Assembly: GCA_963723745.1 (NCBI GenBank)
Contig: CAVRRZ010000003.1
Span: 1 to 64,000 of the forward strand
From: CAVRRZ01 sp963723745
Lineage (GTDB): Bacteria > Actinomycetota > Actinomycetes > Mycobacteriales > Geodermatophilaceae
Direction: 5' to 3'
DNA length: 64,000 bases
Made by a program: the position numbers and the translations under genes
Shown: piece after piece, positions 1 through 8,178 of the stretch
Layout: every line of letters starts with the position of its first letter
Position numbering within the stretch: position 1 is the first letter of the stretch
The notes under the pieces: generated by a model
The model's database searches: none
What the model was told of the DNA's origin: nothing
The model's input: the letters and a program-made list of their open reading frames with translations, nothing else

Positions 1-2
1 AG

Positions 3-98
3 GCCAAGCCGATCGATCTGCCCGACACCCCGCCGGTGGCCCTCTCGGGCGCCGAGGAGGACAAGGGCGACGAGGGCCCGCAGGTCGCGGCCGAGTAA
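3..98 (+). CDS. C-terminal end of a protein cut by the window edge, probably ClpC
   Basis: A reading frame entering from the left edge ends at TAA (96-98) after about 31 residues. The tail is acidic and ends in DKGDEGPQVAAE. No domain is visible in so short a piece. ClpC is inferred only from context: in mycobacteria clpC1 lies in the same neighbourhood as mutY, disA and radA, and actinobacterial ClpC proteins end in variable low-complexity tails. A strong hairpin terminator follows 15 bases later, which fits the end of a transcription unit. Confidence 0.45.
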   Translation, partial: AKPIDLPDTPPVALSGAEEDKGDEGPQVAAE

Positions 99-112
99 CA
101 GCCCCGGCACGA

Positions 113-158
113 ACGACAGGGGCCGCTCCTCCCGCGCGGGAGGGGCGGCCCCTGTCGT
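113..158 (+). terminator. Hairpin terminator after the first partial gene
   Basis: A 21-bp stem (ACGACAGGGGCCGC and its complement, one G-T type mismatch) closes a short GCGC loop. It begins 15 bases after the stop codon at 98. There is no U-tract, which is usual for high-GC actinobacteria. Confidence 0.75.
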
Positions 159-194
159 CCGTCCGGCCCGTCGGAGGGGCCCGGCCCGGTACCA

Positions 195-253
195 GGCAAT
201 GGAAGCTTTACCCGCGGTACGGGCGCCACGGCGTAGGTGAAGCTTCCATTGCC
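195..253. repeat. Palindromic intergenic repeat, copy 1
   Basis: The left arm GGCAATGGAAGCTTTACC faces a right arm whose complement reads GGCAATGGAAGCTTCACC, across a spacer of about 22 bases. The same core, GGAAGCTTTACCC, forms a second inverted repeat at 34402-34461. It lies outside the inverted ends of the neighbouring IS30-type element, so it appears to be a separate repeat family. Confidence 0.7.
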
Positions 254-269
254 CGGGGGGGGTGTCGTC

Positions 270-1582
270 GGGTTCAAGGGGTCGTCGCAACACCCTGTGA
301 GTAGGGGTGGTGTCGATGGCGCGTCCGCGGAGGCTGAATGCCCTCGAGCGCGGGTTCTGGAGGCTGATCGCCGAGGGAGTGTCGACGGAGCAGGCCGCGG
401 TCAAGATCGGAGTGTCGGAGACCACCGGTCGGAACTGGTTCCGCGACGGTGGCGGCATGGCGCCGATGACATTGTCCGAGCCCAGTGGCCGTTTTCTGTC
501 TCTGGCTGAGCGGGAGACGATCGACCTGTGCTGGGACGACGGCTGGACGAAGGCCGAGATCGCCCGTCATCTGGGGCGGCACCCCTCCACGATCGGTCGC
601 GAGCTCGCCCGCAACCGGATGCCGTGGGCTCCGCGACGGCCGCCGTCACCCGATGGCCTGCGGCGGCGGCCTGGGCGGGTCCCGGGCAGCCCGTACCGGC
701 GGCTCCGGTCGCGGTATCGGGCGGCGGCGGCGCAGGCCAAGGCCGAGGGGCGGGGCCGGCGGCCCAAGCCGAGCAAGCTGGCTGGGCTGCCCGAGCTGCA
801 GGCCTACGTGCAGGTCAAGCTGACCGACGGGTGGAGCCCCGAACAGATCGCCGGGCGGCTGCCCGAGGACTTCCCCGACGATGAACGCATGCGCATCTCG
901 CACGAGGCCATCTACCAGTCGCTGTTCGTGCAGGGCCGGGGCGGACTGAACCGCGAGCTGAGAAAGTGCCTGCGCACCGGGCGGGCGCTGCGCAAGCCCC
1001 GCCGCCGCGTCGACGGCCGCCGGGAACGCATCAAGGACAAAGTGATGATCGCCGACCGGCCGGCCGAGGCCGACGACCGCTCCGTCGGCGGCCACTGGGA
1101 AGGTGACCTGATCGTCGGCAAGGACAGCGGCTCGGCGGTGGGCACCCTGGTCGAGCGCACCACCCGGTTCACCATGCTGCTGCACCTGCCCGCCGATCAC
1201 GGCGCCGAAGCCGTCCGGGACGCCATCACCGCCAAGATCGGCACGCTGCCGGCGGCGCTGCGCCGCTCGCTGACCTGGGACCAGGGCATCGAACTGGCCC
1301 GGCACGCCGAGATCACCATCGCCGCCGACCTGCCGATCTACTTCTGCGACCCGCACAGTCCCTGGCAGCGCGGCACCAACGAGAACACCAACGGCCTGCT
1401 CCGCCAGTACCTGCCCAAGAGCACCGACCTCTCGGTCCATTCGGTCGAGGACCTGATCGCCATCGAAGCCCGGCTCAACGGACGGCCCCGCAAGACCCTC
1501 CGGTTCAAGACCCCGGCCGAAGCCCTCGCCCAGCTACTCTCCGAAGATCAACAAGCTGGTGTTGCGACGACCAGTTGAATCC
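270..1582 (+). mobile_element. IS30-family insertion sequence
   Basis: The element is bounded by 25-bp imperfect inverted repeats at 270-294 and 1558-1582, with 22 of 25 positions identical. Both share TTCAA and GGTCGTCGCAACACC. The right repeat overlaps the transposase stop codon. The single gene inside is a complete IS30-type transposase, so the element looks intact. A target duplication is not clear at the flanks; IS30 elements usually duplicate only 2-3 bases. Confidence 0.85.
316..1578 (+). CDS. IS30-family transposase
   Basis: This DDE transposase of about 420 residues cuts and joins the ends of its own element. An N-terminal helix-turn-helix region includes the segment EIARHLGRHPSTIGRELARN. 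The catalytic core then shows the first Asp in GHWEGDLIVG, the second in LTWDQGIELARHA, and the Glu in SPWQRGTNENTNGLLRQYLP, the typical IS30 pattern. I chose the ATG at 316 because MARPRRLN follows a GGGGTGG stretch; a GTG at 307 is possible. The frame is intact and the length normal, so the protein is probably active. Confidence 0.9.
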   Translation: MARPRRLNALERGFWRLIAEGVSTEQAAVKIGVSETTGRNWFRDGGGMAPMTLSEPSGRFLSLAERETIDLCWDDGWTKAEIARHLGRHPSTIGRELARNRMPWAPRRPPSPDGLRRRPGRVPGSPYRRLRSRYRAAAAQAKAEGRGRRPKPSKLAGLPELQAYVQVKLTDGWSPEQIAGRLPEDFPDDERMRISHEAIYQSLFVQGRGGLNRELRKCLRTGRALRKPRRRVDGRRERIKDKVMIADRPAEADDRSVGGHWEGDLIVGKDSGSAVGTLVERTTRFTMLLHLPADHGAEAVRDAITAKIGTLPAALRRSLTWDQGIELARHAEITIAADLPIYFCDPHSPWQRGTNENTNGLLRQYLPKSTDLSVHSVEDLIAIEARLNGRPRKTLRFKTPAEALAQLLSEDQQAGVATTS

Positions 1583-1601
1583 GCCGTCCCTATGGGTTCG
1601 G

Positions 1602-2798
1602 TCAAGCGGCTTGCACGGGTTGAGGCTGGTAGACGGTGCCGTCGCGGAGCATGGCGAACAGGACGTCGACCCGGCGGCGGGCCAGGCAGATGAGGGCGGC
1701 GTTATGGCGTTTGCCGGCGGCGCGCTTGCGGTCGTAGTAGGCCCTCGAGGTGGGATCGGCCAGGGCGGCGAAGGCGGAGAGGAAGAACGCTCGCTTGAGC
1801 TGCTTGTTGCCGCCTCGGGGCGGGTGCTCGCCGCGGATGGATGAGCCTGAGCGGCGGGTGACCGGGGCCAGACCGGCGTAGGCGGCCAGGTGTCCGGCGG
1901 TCGGGAAGGCGCTGCCGTCGCCGACCTCGAGCAGGATGCGGGCTGCGGTCCTGACTCCGACGCCGGGCATCGAGGTCAGGACCTTGGCAAGAGGGTGGGC
2001 ATCGAGCAGCCCTTCGACCTCGGCGGCGATCTGTCGCCGCCGTGCCAGTACCTGGGTCAGCGAGGTCGCCAGCCGGGGCAGGACCTTCTCCGCGGCTGCT
2101 GATCCGGGGACGACCACGGTCTGCTCATCCAGCGCGTTGAGCAGGTCTTCGACCAGCTGTTCCCCGGCTCGAGGCGCGGCTTTGCGGGCCACGGTGAGTA
2201 GCCTGCGGCGTCCGGCGGCGCGGAGTCCGGCCGGACCGCCGAAGCGGGCCAGCAGCTCCAGCACCGCCGTTGTGGTGACCTTCGGACCCAGTACCCGCTC
2301 CAGGGCCGGGTGGATCTGGGTGAGGAGTCCCCGGATGCGGTTGCTGATCCGGGTGGCCTCCTGTGCCTGGTCGTCGTCGAAGCCGATCAGCACGGTCAGG
2401 TCGGCCAGCACCTCCTCGCCGACGTCCACCCGCCGCAGGGTGCGCGGCATCGTGCGCGCGGCCTCGGCGATCACGTAGGCGTCCCGGGCGTCGGTCTTGG
2501 CCGCCCCGGGGTGCAGGTCGGCGATGCGGCGCATGGCCAGCCCGGGCAGGTAGGCCACGTCGCAGCCCACATCGCGGGCTACCGCGATCGGCAGCGCCCC
2601 GATGGTGGCCGGCTGGTCCACCACGACGAGCACCGGCCCGTGGGCCTGCAAGCCGGTGAACAAGTCCCTCAGCCGCTGCTCGTCCTGCGGCAGCTCGGCG
2701 TCGTGCACCCGCTTCCCGCCCGGGTCGAGGGCCACGGCGTGGTGGGCGCCCTTGCCGACGTCCAGACCGCAGAAGACCGAGAAGCCGGTCTCGTTCAT
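1602..2798 (-). CDS. IS110-family transposase (DEDD recombinase)
   Basis: The protein has about 398 residues from an ATG at 2798 (MNETGFSVFCGLDVGK). The N-terminal RuvC-like DEDD domain shows the first Asp in CGLDVGKGAHH, a second acidic site in VVVDQPAT, and the AKTDARDAYVIAEAAR segment. The C-terminal transposase_20 domain has LTSMPGVGVRTAARIL and GLAPVTRRSGSS, which carries the candidate catalytic Ser. Other members of the family are guided by a noncoding RNA from the element. The frame upstream of 2798 is open but lacks family similarity. Confidence 0.9.
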   Translation of the reverse strand: MNETGFSVFCGLDVGKGAHHAVALDPGGKRVHDAELPQDEQRLRDLFTGLQAHGPVLVVVDQPATIGALPIAVARDVGCDVAYLPGLAMRRIADLHPGAAKTDARDAYVIAEAARTMPRTLRRVDVGEEVLADLTVLIGFDDDQAQEATRISNRIRGLLTQIHPALERVLGPKVTTTAVLELLARFGGPAGLRAAGRRRLLTVARKAAPRAGEQLVEDLLNALDEQTVVVPGSAAAEKVLPRLATSLTQVLARRRQIAAEVEGLLDAHPLAKVLTSMPGVGVRTAARILLEVGDGSAFPTAGHLAAYAGLAPVTRRSGSSIRGEHPPRGGNKQLKRAFFLSAFAALADPTSRAYYDRKRAAGKRHNAALICLARRRVDVLFAMLRDGTVYQPQPVQAA

Positions 2799-2812
2799 CG
2801 ATGCGCCTCCCC

Positions 2813-2851
2813 GCATCCGGTACCCGTCCTGGCCAGTCGGGCACTGGATGC
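2813..2851 (-). ncRNA. Candidate part of the IS110 bridge RNA: internal-loop hairpin
   Basis: On the minus strand, upstream of the transposase, GCATCC pairs with GGATGC. Inside that, GCCCG pairs with CGGGT, leaving a small internal loop (AGT/ACC) and an apical loop containing TGGCCA. IS110 elements transcribe a structured guide RNA from the noncoding end before the recombinase gene, and this is where it should lie. No sequence match to a known bridge RNA was made, so this is a positional and structural guess. Confidence 0.3.
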
Positions 2852-3032
2852 CGGCAGCCACGTTACGAAGAGACCAACCCAGCGGGCGGCCATGTCCCTA
2901 TCAGCGGTCCACCAGTGCCACCAGGCCCGGTGACAACACCCCCCGGATCATCAACGACAGGGGCAATCAGTCATGCCGGACCTGGCGACCAGGAGCCCCC
3001 CTTCATCGGGGGACGCGAGGAAGGTAACGGGC

Positions 3033-3923
3033 CTACTGGGGGAGGGCGAACCTGCCGTCCGGGGTCTGCTCGACCAGGCCGTCGACCAGCAGCGAGTCCA
3101 GGCAGCGGGAGCGCTGGACGGCGTCGTCCCAGACCGTCGCGAGCTCCGAGGCGGGCACCGGGTCGTCGGCCGCGCGCAGCACGTCGAGCAGCCGGCCGCG
3201 TACCTGCCGGTCGGTGCCGGTGAACTTCTGCACCCGTCGCGCCGGCCCGTCGTGCGGCGGGCAGCCCGCGAGCCGCCAGGCGCACCGGTCCCGCACCGGG
3301 CAGGCGGGGCAGCGGGGCGTGCCGGCCACGCAGACCAGCGCGCCCAGTTCCATCGCGGCCACGGAGAACCGCACTGCCCGCCCGGGATCGGTGGGTGCCA
3401 GCGCGGCGACGTCGGCCAGGTCCGCGACCCGTGCGGGGCCGGCCTCGGCCCGGCCGTGCACCAGCCGCGCCACGACGCGGCGCACGTTGGTGTCGACCAC
3501 CGGCTGCGGCAGCCCGTGCCCGAAGCAGGCCACCGCCCGGGCGGTGTAGGTGCCCACGCCCGGCAGCGCCTCGAGGTCGGCCACGGACGACGGGACGACG
3601 CCGCCGTGCCGCTCGACGATCGCCGCCGCGGCCTCGCGCAGCCGCAGGGCCCGGCGCGGATACCCCAGCTTGCCCCAGGCCCGGATCACCTCCGCCGGTG
3701 AGGCGGCGGCCAGGTCGGCCGGGGTGGGCCAGCGGATCACCCACGCGCACCAAACCGGCTCGACGCGGGCCACCGGCGTCTGCTGGAGCATCACCTCGCT
3801 GACCAGAACGGCCCACGGGTCGACGTGCGGACGGCGCCACGGCAGGTCACGCGCCGCGGCGGCGAACCAGTCGACCAGCACGTCACCGACGGAGGGCGGT
3901 CGGGGCGGGGCGGTCACGGGCAC
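3033..3923 (-). CDS. mutY: A/G-specific adenine glycosylase MutY
   Basis: MutY removes adenine mispaired with 8-oxoguanine in base excision repair. The 296-residue protein has the catalytic Glu43 in SEVMLQQTP, a helix-hairpin-helix LPGVGTYTARAV (about 120-131) and the catalytic Asp144 in PVVDTNVRR. The 4Fe-4S loop has Cys198, 205, 208 and 214 (C-x6-C-x2-C-x5-C). The length matches actinobacterial MutY. The gene runs divergently from the next membrane protein. Its downstream side now faces the two insertion sequences, which may separate it from its old neighbour. Confidence 0.95.
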   Translation of the reverse strand: MPVTAPPRPPSVGDVLVDWFAAAARDLPWRRPHVDPWAVLVSEVMLQQTPVARVEPVWCAWVIRWPTPADLAAASPAEVIRAWGKLGYPRRALRLREAAAAIVERHGGVVPSSVADLEALPGVGTYTARAVACFGHGLPQPVVDTNVRRVVARLVHGRAEAGPARVADLADVAALAPTDPGRAVRFSVAAMELGALVCVAGTPRCPACPVRDRCAWRLAGCPPHDGPARRVQKFTGTDRQVRGRLLDVLRAADDPVPASELATVWDDAVQRSRCLDSLLVDGLVEQTPDGRFALPQ

Positions 3924-3969
3924 CCAGTGTGCCCGGCGTGCCGCCCCGCCGTCCCTCCGGGCCGCCGAC

Positions 3970-3975
3970 TAGCGT
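3970..3975 (+). promoter_or_regulatory. -10 element TAGCGT for a leaderless start
   Basis: TAGCGT is followed by 7 bases and then the GTG at 3983, and no Shine-Dalgarno sequence lies between. The same layout precedes many genes in this window. Confidence 0.5.
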
Positions 3976-3982
3976 TCCCGGG

Positions 3983-4696
3983 GTGCTGCACCCGGTCGGC
4001 CGTCTGCCTGCCGCCGTCTACTGGCGGCGGCGCGTGGTCGTGCTGCTCGTGCTGCTGGCCCTGGTGGGCGGCGTCGGGTGGCTGGTCGCCACGCTGCTGG
4101 GCCGTCCGGACGGCGGCGCCGGCGCCTCGGCGGCCGACACCTCGGGCGCCCCGGTCGGGGCGCCCGCGCTCGAGCGGGTGCTGCCCTCCGTGGCGGCCGT
4201 CGAGCTGCCGGACACAGGACCGCGGACCCCCGCCCCGGAGACGCCGCGGGCGTCTGCCCAGCCCCCCGCCGAGCCGTCGGCGACGAAGCCCCCGGGACCC
4301 ACCCCCGGCGGCCCGTGCACCGACGACATGATCGCCGTCGAGGTACGCGCGCCCCAGGCGGTCGCGTCGGGCAGCAAGCCGACCTTCGAGATCGTCGTCC
4401 GCAACGTGTCCGACGTCCCGTGCGCGCGGGACCTGGACAAGGAACTGTTGGAGCTCGTGCTGCTCGACGCGGACGATCGGCGCATATGGGGCAGCAACGA
4501 CTGCTTCCCCGAGGAGAGCGACGAGCGCCGCACCATGGGCCCGGGCAACGGTGCCGCGTTCGAGATCGTCTGGGGTGGGTTGACCAGCGAGCCGACGTGC
4601 ACGGCGCAGCGGTCGGCACCGCCGCCGGGGGACTACGTGCTGCGCGCCAGCCTGGACGCCAAGGTGTCGGAGGACCGGCCGCTGCGGATCAGCTGA
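3983..4696 (+). CDS. Membrane-anchored extracellular protein, Rv3587c-like
   Basis: The protein has about 237 residues from a GTG that sits 7 bases after a -10-like TAGCGT; an in-frame start at 3929 is possible. A short cytoplasmic head (WRRR) leads into one membrane helix (VVVLLVLLALVGGVGWLVATLL). A Pro/Ala-rich linker follows, then a C-terminal domain of about 130 residues with four Cys and a beta-rich pattern (FEIVVRNVSDVPC). In M. tuberculosis a conserved membrane protein (Rv3587c) sits beside disA in the same place. The function is unknown. Confidence 0.75.
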   Translation: MLHPVGRLPAAVYWRRRVVVLLVLLALVGGVGWLVATLLGRPDGGAGASAADTSGAPVGAPALERVLPSVAAVELPDTGPRTPAPETPRASAQPPAEPSATKPPGPTPGGPCTDDMIAVEVRAPQAVASGSKPTFEIVVRNVSDVPCARDLDKELLELVLLDADDRRIWGSNDCFPEESDERRTMGPGNGAAFEIVWGGLTSEPTCTAQRSAPPPGDYVLRASLDAKVSEDRPLRIS

Positions 4697-4740
4697 CGCT
4701 CAGCAGTGCCGAAGGCTCCGGTTCCCCACCGCAGGTGTGT

Positions 4741-5826
4741 TCAGCTGTAGCGGTCGAGGATCGAGGTCTCGGCCAGCCGCGACAGCCCCTCGCGGATGCC
4801 GCGGGCGCGCGCCTCGCCGACGCCCTCGACGGCCAGGAGGTCCTCGATGGTGGCGGCCAGCAGCTTCTGCAGTCCGCCGAAGTGCTCGACCAGCCGGTCG
4901 ATGATGCCGGTGGGCAGCCGGGGGACCCGGGCGAGCAGGCGGTAGCCCCGCGGGCTCACGGGGGAGTCCAGCGCCTCGGCCGAGGTGGGCAGGCCGTAAC
5001 AGCGCGAGACCGCGGACAGGTCGAGCAGCTCGGTGGCCGACAGTGCCCGCAGGTCGGTGAGCACCTGGTCGATGTTCTTGGGACGACGACCACCGCTGGG
5101 GAGGTAGTCGCGGACGAGCAGGCTGCGGTCCTCCTCGACGCCGGCGAGCATCTCGTCGAGCTGCAACGCGAGCAGCCGGCCGTCGGTGCCGAGCTCGACG
5201 ACGAAGCCCTCGATCTCGTCGGCGATCCGGCGGACCATCTCCAGCCGCTGGCTGACGCTCATCGCGTCGCGCACGGTGACCAGGTCCTCGATCTCGAGCG
5301 CCGACAGCGTGCTGGCCACCTCGTCGAGGCGCAGCTTGTACCGCTCCAGGGCGGCCAGGGCCTGGTTGGCCCGCGCCAGGATCGTCGTCGGGTGCTCGAG
5401 GGTGTACCGCCGGCCCGCCACGTAGACGCTGATGATGTGCATCGACTGGCTGACCGAGATGACGGGGAACCCGGTCTGGATCGCCACCCGCTCGGCGGTG
5501 CGGTGCCGGGTGCCCGACTCCTCGGTCGGCACGGTCGGGTCGGGCATGAGGTGCACGCCGGCGCGCACGATGCGGCTGCCGTCGTAGGAGACGATCACCG
5601 CGCCGTCCATCTTGGCCAGCTCCCGCAGGCGGGTGGCCGACAGCGCCACGTCCAGGGCGAACCCGCCGGTGCACAGCGACTCGACCACCCGGTCGTAGCC
5701 GAGCACGATCAGCGCTCCCGTGCGGCCGGCGAGGATGCGCTCGAGCCCGTCGCGCAGCGCGGTACCGGGGGCGATCCGGCCGAGGAGATCGCGCAGCGCG
5801 GCCTCGGGGTCCACGACGGGCGGCAC
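4741..5826 (-). CDS. disA: DNA integrity scanning protein DisA, diadenylate cyclase
   Basis: DisA makes cyclic di-AMP from two ATP and reports on branched DNA. In this 361-residue protein the N-terminal DAC domain has the DGA motif at 74-76 (MDGAVIVSYDG) and the RHR motif at 107-109 (SGTRHRTAE), both needed for catalysis. A helical linker follows, and the C-terminal helix-hairpin-helix domain contains VEGVGEARARGIREGL. Length and motifs are those of a full active enzyme. It lies 99 bases downstream of radA on the same strand, the usual radA-disA pair. RadA is known to affect DisA in other bacteria. Confidence 0.96.
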   Translation of the reverse strand: MPPVVDPEAALRDLLGRIAPGTALRDGLERILAGRTGALIVLGYDRVVESLCTGGFALDVALSATRLRELAKMDGAVIVSYDGSRIVRAGVHLMPDPTVPTEESGTRHRTAERVAIQTGFPVISVSQSMHIISVYVAGRRYTLEHPTTILARANQALAALERYKLRLDEVASTLSALEIEDLVTVRDAMSVSQRLEMVRRIADEIEGFVVELGTDGRLLALQLDEMLAGVEEDRSLLVRDYLPSGGRRPKNIDQVLTDLRALSATELLDLSAVSRCYGLPTSAEALDSPVSPRGYRLLARVPRLPTGIIDRLVEHFGGLQKLLAATIEDLLAVEGVGEARARGIREGLSRLAETSILDRYS

Positions 5827-5925
5827 GAGGGCTCCTGAAGGTCGAGAGGTGCGGCGGCTGAGTCTACGTGTCGTGGCGGCTCACCGGCCCCGGCCGGGTA
5901 CGGGCGGACTGTGAGGCGTCTCGCG

Positions 5926-7302
5926 TCATCGTCTCGGCAGCAGCCGGTCGAGCGCGGTGCCGAGGTCGGGCACCTCGACCAGTCGCATCCCGGGTGGGGC
6001 AGCGCCCGCGTCCGGGGGCACCAGCGCCGCCCGGTAGCCCTGCCGGGCGGCCTCGGCCAGCCGTCGTCCCGTGCCGCCGACCCGGCGGATCTCGCCGGAG
6101 AGCCCCACCTCGCCGAGGGCGACGAGCCCGGCAGGCAGCGGCATGTCCCGGGCCGCGGACGCGATGGCCAGCGCGAGCGCGAGGTCGGCGGCCGGCTCGG
6201 CGATGCGCACGCCCCCCACGGAGGCGGCGAACACATCGGATGCGTTGAGCTGCACCCCGCCCCGGCGCTCCACGACGGCGTTGATCATGGCCACCCGCTG
6301 GGAGTCCAGCCCGCTCACCGCCCGACGGGGCGAGCCGCCGCCGCTCGCGGTGGCCACCAGCGCCTGGACCTCGGCGAGCAGCGGCCGGCTCCCTTCGAGC
6401 GTCACGGTCACGCAGCTGCCAGGGACCGGCGCGACCCGACGGGAGACGAACAGCGCCGACGGGTCGGGCACGCCCACGACCCCGGCGTCGCCGATCTCGA
6501 AGCAGCCGATCTCGTCGGCCGGGCCGAAGCGGTTCTTCGTGGCGCGCACGAGGCGCAGCGTCGAGTGCCGCTCGCCGTCGAAGGACACCACGACGTCGAC
6601 GAGGTGCTCGAGGGTGCGCGGGCCGGCGATCGCGCCGTCCTTGGTCACATGGCCGACGAGGATCGTGGTCATGCCGCGGCTCTTGGCGACGGCGGTGAGC
6701 GCGGAGGCGACCGCGCGCACCTGGGAGGAGCCGCCGTCGGTGCCCTCGGCCGCGGGTGAGCGGACCGTCTGCACGCTGTCGAGCACCAGCAGCCGCGGGG
6801 ACACCGCCTCGATGTGGGCCAGCACTGCCGACAGCTCGGTCTCGGCGGCCAGGTAGAGCTGCTCGTGCAGGGCCCCGATGCGCTCGGCCCGCAGCCGCAC
6901 CTGGGCCGCGGACTCCTCGCCGGACACCACCAGGGCAGGACCGCCGGATGCGGCGACGCGGTGCGCGACCTCGAGCAACAGCGTGGACTTGCCCACGCCG
7001 GGTTCGCCCGCCACGAGCAGGACCGCGCCGGGCACGAGGCCGCCGCCGAGCACCCGGTCGAACTCGTCGATGCCCGTGGGCAGTGCGCGGGCTCCGGCGA
7101 GCTCGACCTGCGCGATCGGCACGGCTGGTGCCGACACCGGGCCGGCGGACACCGCCCGCAGGGCGGCGGCGGGGACGCCGACCTCGGCCAGCGAGCCCCA
7201 GGTCTGGCACTCGGGGCAGCGCCCGACCCACTTGGCCGCGGCGTATCCGCACTCCGAGCACCGGTGGGCGGGACGGGCGGACTTCACACCGGAGGGGGGC
7301 AC
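5926..7302 (-). CDS. radA: DNA repair protein RadA
   Basis: RadA is a RecA-like branch-migration ATPase of recombinational repair. An N-terminal zinc finger (CSECG and CPECQ) is followed by Walker A GEPGVGKSTLLL, Walker B LLVLDSVQ and the KNRFG motif that marks RadA. A C-terminal Lon-protease-like domain follows (LVALGEVGLSGEIRRV). I place the start at the GTG 7302, giving 458 residues, because a TAGCCT hexamer lies exactly 7 bases upstream. An in-frame start at 7362 would add 20 residues without similarity. Confidence 0.95.
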   Translation of the reverse strand: MPPSGVKSARPAHRCSECGYAAAKWVGRCPECQTWGSLAEVGVPAAALRAVSAGPVSAPAVPIAQVELAGARALPTGIDEFDRVLGGGLVPGAVLLVAGEPGVGKSTLLLEVAHRVAASGGPALVVSGEESAAQVRLRAERIGALHEQLYLAAETELSAVLAHIEAVSPRLLVLDSVQTVRSPAAEGTDGGSSQVRAVASALTAVAKSRGMTTILVGHVTKDGAIAGPRTLEHLVDVVVSFDGERHSTLRLVRATKNRFGPADEIGCFEIGDAGVVGVPDPSALFVSRRVAPVPGSCVTVTLEGSRPLLAEVQALVATASGGGSPRRAVSGLDSQRVAMINAVVERRGGVQLNASDVFAASVGGVRIAEPAADLALALAIASAARDMPLPAGLVALGEVGLSGEIRRVGGTGRRLAEAARQGYRAALVPPDAGAAPPGMRLVEVPDLGTALDRLLPRR

Positions 7303-7309
7303 GACGGCG

Positions 7310-7315
7310 AGGCTA
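7310..7315 (-). promoter_or_regulatory. -10 element TAGCCT for radA
   Basis: On the minus strand TAGCCT is followed by 7 bases and the GTG at 7302, with no ribosome binding site, which suggests a leaderless transcript for the radA-disA unit. Confidence 0.5.
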
Positions 7316-7381
7316 ACCGCCGCCGCCGACACTTCCGGTAAGGACGCGGCGCCCGCAGGCACGGGCCCAGGAGGGCCCTGC

Positions 7382-7972
7382 TCAGCCCTCGCCGGCCGCG
7401 GCCCCGTGCTCGTCGCCCTCTTCCGCGTGGTGGAAGTCGAACTCCTCGCGGTCGTCGCGCTCCTCGGGCAGGTCCACGAGGGCGCGGACGGTGACCTCGC
7501 CGGCCTCCTCGAAGGTCAGGGTGAGCTCGAGCGACTGGCCGGGCGTCAGGTCCTCGGTGAGGTTCTCCAGGAGCACGCTCGCGCCGTCGTCCCCGAAGTA
7601 GACCGAGCTGCGTGCGGGGATCTCGATGCCGAGGGAGCCACTGCCGGAGGACTGCGAGACGCCGCTGGCGTCGCCGAGCACGCGCGCCTCCTCGAACCCC
7701 TCGCCGGTGATCGACCGCAGCGTGTCCGCCACGTCGCCGTTGTTGATGACCGCGCCCGACAGCTCCACGTCCGCGCCCTGGCGCAGGGCCGGGCCGCGGG
7801 GCGCCTCGATCTCCACGGCCCGCAGCGTGATGGTGCCGGCGTCGGCCATACCGCCGGTGCGGTCCCGATCCTGCTGGGCGGTCTGGTTGACCTGCCCGGC
7901 GCTGCACGCGCTCAGCGCGATCGGGCTCAGCAGCAGGGCACCCATCGTTGCGGCGCGCAGCGCGCGGTTCAC
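7382..7972 (-). CDS. LpqE-like lipoprotein with a PCuAC-type fold
   Basis: The start is a GTG at 7972, 9 bases after GGAGG, giving 196 residues. A lipoprotein signal with lipobox LSAC is near residue 23. The body resembles the copper chaperone family PCuAC (DUF461), best seen in LTPGQSLELTLTFEEAGEV. The usual His/Met copper ligands are not seen where the family has them (VYFGDDGASVLLENL). Instead the C-terminal tail has His residues (FDFHHAEEGDEHG). In M. tuberculosis LpqE lies between radA and carD, as here. Anchoring outside the membrane is likely; a metal role is inferred only. Confidence 0.8.
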   Translation of the reverse strand: MNRALRAATMGALLLSPIALSACSAGQVNQTAQQDRDRTGGMADAGTITLRAVEIEAPRGPALRQGADVELSGAVINNGDVADTLRSITGEGFEEARVLGDASGVSQSSGSGSLGIEIPARSSVYFGDDGASVLLENLTEDLTPGQSLELTLTFEEAGEVTVRALVDLPEERDDREEFDFHHAEEGDEHGAAAGEG

Positions 7973-8178
7973 AGCGGTCGACCTCCACAGGACACGGCCG
8001 GGCGCTCCGCGGTCGGTGGCCCGGTTCGGCCTGAGCGTAACGGTCGGCACCGGGACTCCGCCGGGAGGTGAGGCCGCGACCCGGCGTCCGCGTTCCCCCG
8101 GTCGGAGGAGATCGGTCCGGTTCCGCGCCGCGGCCGCCGATTGAGAGGGGACGGGTACGGCGTCGTGGAGGAGGGCAG

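Larger units (their letters stand above)
1586..2901 (-). mobile_element. IS110-family insertion sequence, approximate limits
   Basis: A complete IS110-type transposase gene lies on the minus strand a few bases beyond the IS30 element. IS110 elements lack terminal inverted repeats, so the ends are hard to see. The octamer GTCCCTAT occurs at 1586-1593 and again at 2894-2901, bracketing the gene, and may contain the short duplicated core. The element would then be about 1.3 kb, within the family range. The limits are an inference and could be off by 100 bases on the upstream side. Confidence 0.6.

Noticed and set aside
265..1590. Target-site duplication of the IS30 element
   Set aside because: The flanks GTC and GCC do not form a clear direct repeat, and a 2-3-base match would be expected by chance.
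4078..5838. A 586-codon plus-strand frame over the disA region
   Set aside because: It runs opposite disA, which has all its catalytic motifs. The translation has no similarity and is low complexity.
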